A DNA stretch of 25,981 bases from an uncultured Collinsella sp. (GTDB lineage: Bacteria > Actinomycetota > Coriobacteriia > Coriobacteriales > Coriobacteriaceae), in the NCBI GenBank assembly GCA_902496005.1, contig CABUZI010000011.1, positions 1 to 25,981 on the forward strand, written 5' to 3'. Made by a program: the position numbers and the translations under genes. Of the stretch, positions 22,252 to 25,981 are shown piece after piece; position 1 is the first letter of the stretch; the number at the start of each line of letters is the position of its first letter. The notes beneath the pieces were generated by a model. The model was not told the DNA's origin, did no database searches, and saw only the letters and a program-made list of their open reading frames with translations.

Positions 22252-23037
22252 ATGGCAGATACCGCCACTACCGGCACCGCGGCCGCCGCACAGACCAATG
22301 AGCCGCTCATCCGCGTCGAGGGCCTGCGCAAGAGCTTCGGCTCGCTCGAGGTGCTCAAGGGCATCGACCTGTCCGTTAACCCCGGCGAGGTCGTCACCAT
22401 TATCGGCGCCTCAGGCTCGGGCAAATCGACCTTTCTGCGCTGCCTCAACCTGCTCGAGACTCCGGACGCGGGCCACATTTGGTTCCACGGCCAGGACCTC
22501 ACGGCCGAGCGCTGCAACATCAACAAGCTGCGCGAGGACATCGGCATGGTGTTCCAGGGCTTTAACCTGTTCAACAACATGGATGTGCTCGACAACTGCA
22601 CGCTCGCGCCCGTCACGCTCAAAAAGATGAGCAAGGCCGAGGCCGAGAAGGTCGCGCTGGAGCATCTGGCGAGCGTGGGGCTCGAGAAGTTCGCGCACGC
22701 CGCCGTGGGTCGCCTGTCCGGTGGTCAAAAACAGCGCGTGGCCATCGCTCGTGCCCTATGCATGAACCCGCAGATCATGCTGTTCGACGAGCCGACCTCC
22801 GCACTCGACCCCGAGATCGTGGGCGAGGTACTCGAGGTCATGCGCAAGCTCGCTGCCGACGGCATGACCATGGTCGTCGTCACGCACGAGATGGCCTTTG
22901 CCCGCACGGTGTCCGACCGCGTGGTCTTCATGGACAAGGGCGTGGTGCTCGAGGATGCCGCGCCGGCCGAGCTCTTCGGCAACCCCAAGCACCAACGTAC
23001 CCGCGAGTTCCTCTCGCGTTATCTCGAGGACAAATAA
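22252..23037 (+). CDS. Amino-acid ABC importer ATP-binding protein (GlnQ/ArtP type)
   Basis: The protein has 261 residues and all motifs intact: Walker A GASGSGKST (52-60), Q-loop Q102, signature LSGGQ (155-159), Walker B IMLFDE with E180, and H-loop H212 (VVVTHEM). The start at 22252 has GAGGAG 8 nt upstream; an earlier in-frame ATG at 22177 lies inside the permease gene and is rejected. The first 17 residues are a low-complexity Ala/Thr lead. It completes the importer operon. A hairpin at 23061-23085 separates it from the peptidase gene. Confidence 0.95.
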   Translation: MADTATTGTAAAAQTNEPLIRVEGLRKSFGSLEVLKGIDLSVNPGEVVTIIGASGSGKSTFLRCLNLLETPDAGHIWFHGQDLTAERCNINKLREDIGMVFQGFNLFNNMDVLDNCTLAPVTLKKMSKAEAEKVALEHLASVGLEKFAHAAVGRLSGGQKQRVAIARALCMNPQIMLFDEPTSALDPEIVGEVLEVMRKLAADGMTMVVVTHEMAFARTVSDRVVFMDKGVVLEDAAPAELFGNPKHQRTREFLSRYLEDK

Positions 23038-23060
23038 CCAACCGCAAGCGCTTATGTGGC

Positions 23061-23085
23061 AGGGCCGCTCCGGTGGGGCGGCCCT
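23061..23085 (+). terminator. Hairpin between importer ATPase and M20 peptidase
   Basis: AGGGCCGCTCC (23061-23071) pairs with 23075-23085 over 11 positions with one G-T, loop GGT. Only a short TTGT follows. It may reduce, not stop, reading into the peptidase gene, which starts 24 nt later. Confidence 0.5.
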
Positions 23086-23109
23086 TGTCGTCACAATCGA
23101 AAGGATGTC

Positions 23110-24525
23110 ATGGCCGAGGTTTGGCGCTTCTTTGCGCATGAGGATGATTTTGCCGATCTGGACGAGGCTGGTGCGTGCGAGCGCCTGGGCCGCGTGCTGT
23201 CGTTCCCGACCATCTCGAGTATGGATGCCGAGGCAGTGGACTGGCAGCCGTTCGACGACCTGCGCGCCTATATGCAGCGGGCCTGGCCGCACGTATTTAC
23301 AGCGGGTAAGGTCGAGCTCATCGATCATTCGTTGCTGGTGACGCTTTCCGGCTCCGACCCCGCACTCAAGCCCGTTGTGCTCATGGGTCACATGGACGTG
23401 GTCCCCGTGGTGCCGGGTACCGAGGACGACTGGACGTACGCCCCCTTTAGCGGGCATGTAGACGACACCTACATTTGGGGTCGCGGCGCCATCGATATGA
23501 AAGACCAGGTCGCAGGCATTCTCGAGGCGGTTGAGTATGCGCTGGCGCACGGTTGGCAGCACGAGCGCACGCTGCTCCTGGCCTTTGGCCAGGACGAGGA
23601 GACTACGCAGTACGGCGCAGGCGCCATCGGCCGCGCGCTCGAGGAGCGCGGCATTGAGCTTGAGTACCTGATCGACGAGGGTGACTACCGCATCGTTCCA
23701 GCTGCCGAGTACGGCGCGGGCGAGGGCTGGCTTATGCATGCCGACCTTGCCGAGAAGGGCTACGCCGATATTGTGCTCAAGACGAAGAGTGAGGGCGGGC
23801 ATTCGTCCAACCCCTACGGCGGCACATCGCTCGAGGTGCTGAGCCGTGCCATCACCGCAATCTGCGATATCGAATGGCCGACGCGCGTCACGGACCTGCT
23901 TGCCGCACAGCTCGTCGAGCTGGGGCTTTACACGGCCGACGAGATTGCCTCCAACAAGGACACCATCGTGCGCGAGTGCCTCGCCAGCAAGAAGCTCTAT
24001 CCGCTGGTGACGACCACCTGCGCGCCCACGCAGATCGAGGGTGGCAGCACCGGCGCCAACGTAATGCCGCAGGATATGTGGGCCAACATTAACTTCCGCA
24101 TGCTCGAGGGCACGAGCGTGGCCGACGTTGTGGCGCGCTGCCGCGAGGCGGTTGCCGCGGCGGGCCTTGCCGGACGTGTGGAGGTCGAACTTGGCCCCGG
24201 CAGCTCCGAGCCTTCGCCGTCCCCGCGCGTTGGTGGACCGGGACTCGAGGCCGTTCGCGCCATCGCCGCCCGCTATTTCCGTGATCCAAAGGGGACGGAG
24301 GAAAACGGATCATTCGAGCCGTTGGCGATTGTCCCCTCGACCGTGATCGGCGCGACCGACGCTGCCAACTACCAGCGCATTTGCTCCGAGTGCATTCGCT
24401 TCTCGGCCTTTGTGGTCGACGATGACGAGTGCGACCGCGGCGTCCACGGCACCAACGAGCGCATCACCCGCCGCGCCTACCTCCAGGGCGTGCGCTTCCT
24501 CATCGCCCTGCTCCATACGCTCTAG
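23110..24525 (+). CDS. M20 family metallopeptidase / amidohydrolase
   Basis: The protein has 471 residues. Metal and catalytic sites are present: H94 and D96 in GHMDVVP, D129 in GRGAIDMKD, the catalytic pair E163-E164 in GQDEET, E190 in LIDEG, and H446 in GVHGTNE. GGHSSNP (229-235) starts the dimerisation lid. Such enzymes cut small peptides or acyl-amino acids in the cytoplasm, which fits its place behind an amino-acid importer. Near the C-terminus, RYF is followed by about 15 residues (391-405) that most relatives lack, before IVPSTVIGATDA. That stretch is encoded by a small palindrome-ended sequence (24282-24312). The start at 23110 has AAAGGA upstream; an ATG at 23056 is rejected. Confidence 0.92.
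   Translation: MAEVWRFFAHEDDFADLDEAGACERLGRVLSFPTISSMDAEAVDWQPFDDLRAYMQRAWPHVFTAGKVELIDHSLLVTLSGSDPALKPVVLMGHMDVVPVVPGTEDDWTYAPFSGHVDDTYIWGRGAIDMKDQVAGILEAVEYALAHGWQHERTLLLAFGQDEETTQYGAGAIGRALEERGIELEYLIDEGDYRIVPAAEYGAGEGWLMHADLAEKGYADIVLKTKSEGGHSSNPYGGTSLEVLSRAITAICDIEWPTRVTDLLAAQLVELGLYTADEIASNKDTIVRECLASKKLYPLVTTTCAPTQIEGGSTGANVMPQDMWANINFRMLEGTSVADVVARCREAVAAAGLAGRVEVELGPGSSEPSPSPRVGGPGLEAVRAIAARYFRDPKGTEENGSFEPLAIVPSTVIGATDAANYQRICSECIRFSAFVVDDDECDRGVHGTNERITRRAYLQGVRFLIALLHTL
24282..24312. repeat. 31-base palindrome-ended sequence inside the M20 gene
   Basis: TGATCC (24282-24287) and GGATCA (24307-24312) are inverted ends of a purine-rich stretch containing GGGGACGGAGGAAAAC. It is read in frame as DPKGTEENGS. 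The sequence is unlike the surrounding coding bias and coincides with an insertion relative to typical M20 proteins, suggesting a short repeat that entered the gene without breaking it. Confidence 0.45.
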
Positions 24526-24540
24526 CCAAAAAGGAAGCCC

Positions 24541-24573
24541 TTGGTGCAATGGGGTCAGGTTTGTTTGCACCAA
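24541..24573. terminator. Hairpin after the M20 peptidase gene
   Basis: TTGGTGCAA (24541-24549) and TTGCACCAA (24565-24573) form a perfect 9-bp stem with a 15-base loop, 15 nt past the stop. There is no T-run, so it may be a dispersed palindrome rather than a true terminator. Confidence 0.45.
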
Positions 24574-24774
24574 TCATTCCGTGCGGGTTATATGCAGGTT
24601 TGCCTGCGCACGCTATCATATATGGGTTAGACCGCAACTATGTACCCCATACGCGAAGGGATGCGCATGTATCTGAAGATCGACATGTTCTAGCTGGGCT
24701 TACCCCCGCAGTGGCGCCGCGCGCCCCATCAACTCTGCCGATTTTCACCTTCACGCACATAAAGGAGTCCCGCC

Positions 24775-25842
24775 ATGCGCGACAAGCTCGAAAAGATCAT
24801 TAAGGCCTACGAGGAGCTCGAGAAGAAGCTTTCCGACCCGGCCGTCGCCTCCGATATCAAGGAGTTCACGCGCCTCAACAAGGAGTACGCGCACCAGTCC
24901 GACCTCATCGCCGCTTCGCGCGAGTACATCGGCGCGCTCGATGACATCGAGGCCGCCAAGGAGATGCTCCGCGACACCACCGACGCGGACGAGAAGGAAA
25001 TGCTCCAGATGGACATCTCCGAGAACGAGGAGAAGCTTCCCCAGCTCGAGGAAGACATCAAGTACATGCTCATCCCGAGCGACCCCAACGACGACAAGAA
25101 TACCATCGTCGAGATTCGCTCCGCCGCCGGTGGCGACGAGGCTGCCATCTTCGCCGGCGACCTCTACAAGATGTATCAGCGCTTCTGCGAGTCGCGCGGC
25201 TGGAAGACCACCGTGCTCGACTCCAGCCCCAGCGAGGCCGGCGGCTTTAAGTCCATCGAGTTCAAGGTTGAGGGCGACCGCGTCTACTCCGTCATGAAGT
25301 TCGAGTCCGGCGTGCACCGCGTCCAGCGCGTTCCCAAGACCGAGTCCCAGGGCCGCATCCAGACCTCTACGGCCACCGTCGCCGTGCTTCCCGAGGCCGA
25401 GGAGATCGACGTCCAGATCAACCAGTCCGACCTGCGCATCGACACCTACTGCGCCTCCGGTCCTGGCGGTCAGTGCGTTAACACCACCTACTCCGCCGTG
25501 CGCATCACCCACCTGCCCACCAACACCGTGGTGCAGTCGCAGGAGCAGCGTTCCCAGATCCAGAACCGCGAGGTCTGCATGCAGATGCTGCGCGCCCGTC
25601 TGTACGAGATGGAACTCGAGAAGCAGCAGGCCGAGCTCGGTGCCGAGCGCCAGAGCCAGATCGGCCACGGCAACCGTTCCGAGAAGATCCGTACCTACAA
25701 CCAGCCCCAGGACCGCGTGACCGATCACCGCATCGGTTTCAACTCCACCTACAACGGCGTCCTTCTGGGCGATCAGCTCGGCACCGTCATCGAGGCGCTC
25801 GCCGCCGCCGAGCGAGCCGAGAAGTTGGCGCAGGCTGTGTAG
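24775..25842 (+). CDS. prfA: Peptide chain release factor 1
   Basis: The protein has 355 residues, the normal RF1 length. It has a helical domain 1 (to about 100), the anticodon-like PxT motif as PKT (187-189) in HRVQRVPKTESQGRI, and the peptidyl-hydrolysis motif GGQ (231-233). It ends translation at UAA and UAG on the ribosome. The PxT motif separates it from RF2, which has SPF. Two positions near GGQ are unusual next to E. coli: YCASGPGGQCVNTTYS against FRSSGAGGQHVNTTDS, so R, H and D become C, C and Y. AAGGAG lies upstream of the ATG. In many bacteria prmC (hemK) follows; it is not in this window. Confidence 0.96.
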   Translation: MRDKLEKIIKAYEELEKKLSDPAVASDIKEFTRLNKEYAHQSDLIAASREYIGALDDIEAAKEMLRDTTDADEKEMLQMDISENEEKLPQLEEDIKYMLIPSDPNDDKNTIVEIRSAAGGDEAAIFAGDLYKMYQRFCESRGWKTTVLDSSPSEAGGFKSIEFKVEGDRVYSVMKFESGVHRVQRVPKTESQGRIQTSTATVAVLPEAEEIDVQINQSDLRIDTYCASGPGGQCVNTTYSAVRITHLPTNTVVQSQEQRSQIQNREVCMQMLRARLYEMELEKQQAELGAERQSQIGHGNRSEKIRTYNQPQDRVTDHRIGFNSTYNGVLLGDQLGTVIEALAAAERAEKLAQAV

Positions 25843-25844
25843 GT

Positions 25845-25868
25845 TCCGCCGTTCTACCGAACGGCGGA
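25845..25868 (+). terminator. First hairpin after prfA
   Basis: TCCGCCGTTC (25845-25854) pairs perfectly with GAACGGCGGA (25859-25868), loop TACC, starting 2 nt after the stop. No T-run follows. It may protect the mRNA end or act with the next hairpin. Confidence 0.55.
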
Positions 25869-25882
25869 CCAGCCGACGCTGC

Positions 25883-25981
25883 GCGGGCCGCATTTGGACA
25901 ATCTGACGTTCAACTTCAAGGGCGCGACCAGAAGGTCAGCGCCCTTTCGTTTCACGTCACCTTGTCTCAAATGCGGCCCGC
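25883..25981. repeat. Nested palindrome at the window end, with terminator-like core
   Basis: GCGGGCCGCATTTGGACAA (25883-25901) matches the reverse complement of 25962-25981 except for one extra base. Inside, AAGGGCGC (25918-25925) pairs with 25939-25946 around GACC-AGAA-GGTC, and TTTCGTTT follows, as in a terminator. The outer repeat may continue past the window. Confidence 0.6.

Noticed and set aside
24751..25893. 380-codon minus-strand open frame opposite prfA
   Set aside because: Antisense to a universally conserved release factor; Leu/Gly/Val/Asp-rich shadow.

Overview
The window looks like chromosomal DNA from a high-GC Coriobacteriia actinomycete, most likely Collinsella. This is inferred from the strong G/C bias at third codon positions, the look of the proteins, and the many short intergenic hairpins carrying words such as CAAAGGGACnGTCCCTTTG. 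No 16S rRNA or other decisive marker is present, and no database was searched. I see no tRNA, rRNA, CRISPR array, phage module, IS transposase or replication origin.

Layout. 1-1084 (-) is the 5' part of an RlmL/RlmKL-type 23S rRNA methyltransferase, cut by the window edge. 1160-2885 (+) holds a Cof-type HAD phosphatase and a short transaldolase/F6P-aldolase family enzyme. 2886-3268 has no gene but is rich in repeats: a palindrome between two near-copies of the transaldolase 3' end, a strong terminator, and an inverted pair of 45-base repeats. 3269-5416 (-) is Tex. 5417-5829 is a second repeat-rich gap, with a 162-base element bearing terminal inverted repeats. 5830-9144 (-) is a three-gene unit (SDR, OFA-type MFS transporter, Gfo/Idh/MocA oxidoreductase) with a divergent LysR regulator at 9378-10256 (+). 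It looks like an inducible uptake and two-step oxidation/reduction system of unknown substrate.

10383-14605 (-) is a MarR-regulated heterodimeric ABC exporter. All three genes overlap by 8 nt, and a clear promoter carries an inverted-repeat operator. 14817-15963 (+) is a pyridoxal/pyridoxamine kinase translationally overlapped by a small cysteine-rich TIGR04076-like protein. 16075-17808 (-) holds an MFS efflux protein followed by a low-molecular-weight tyrosine phosphatase. 18070-19909 (+) holds an unrecognised single-pass membrane protein and a LacX-type aldose epimerase. 20145-24525 (+) is a polar amino-acid ABC importer (Tat-type lipoprotein, long permease, ATPase) followed by an M20 peptidase. 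24775-25842 (+) is release factor 1 (prfA), followed by terminator hairpins and a palindrome cut by the window end.

Most of the window is ordinary housekeeping and transport. The main points of interest are the regulated SDR/MFS/oxidoreductase cluster, the kinase/TIGR04076 pair, apparent loss of the catalytic motif in the RlmL domain, a likely in-frame small-element insertion in the M20 peptidase, and the dense set of different palindromic repeat families.
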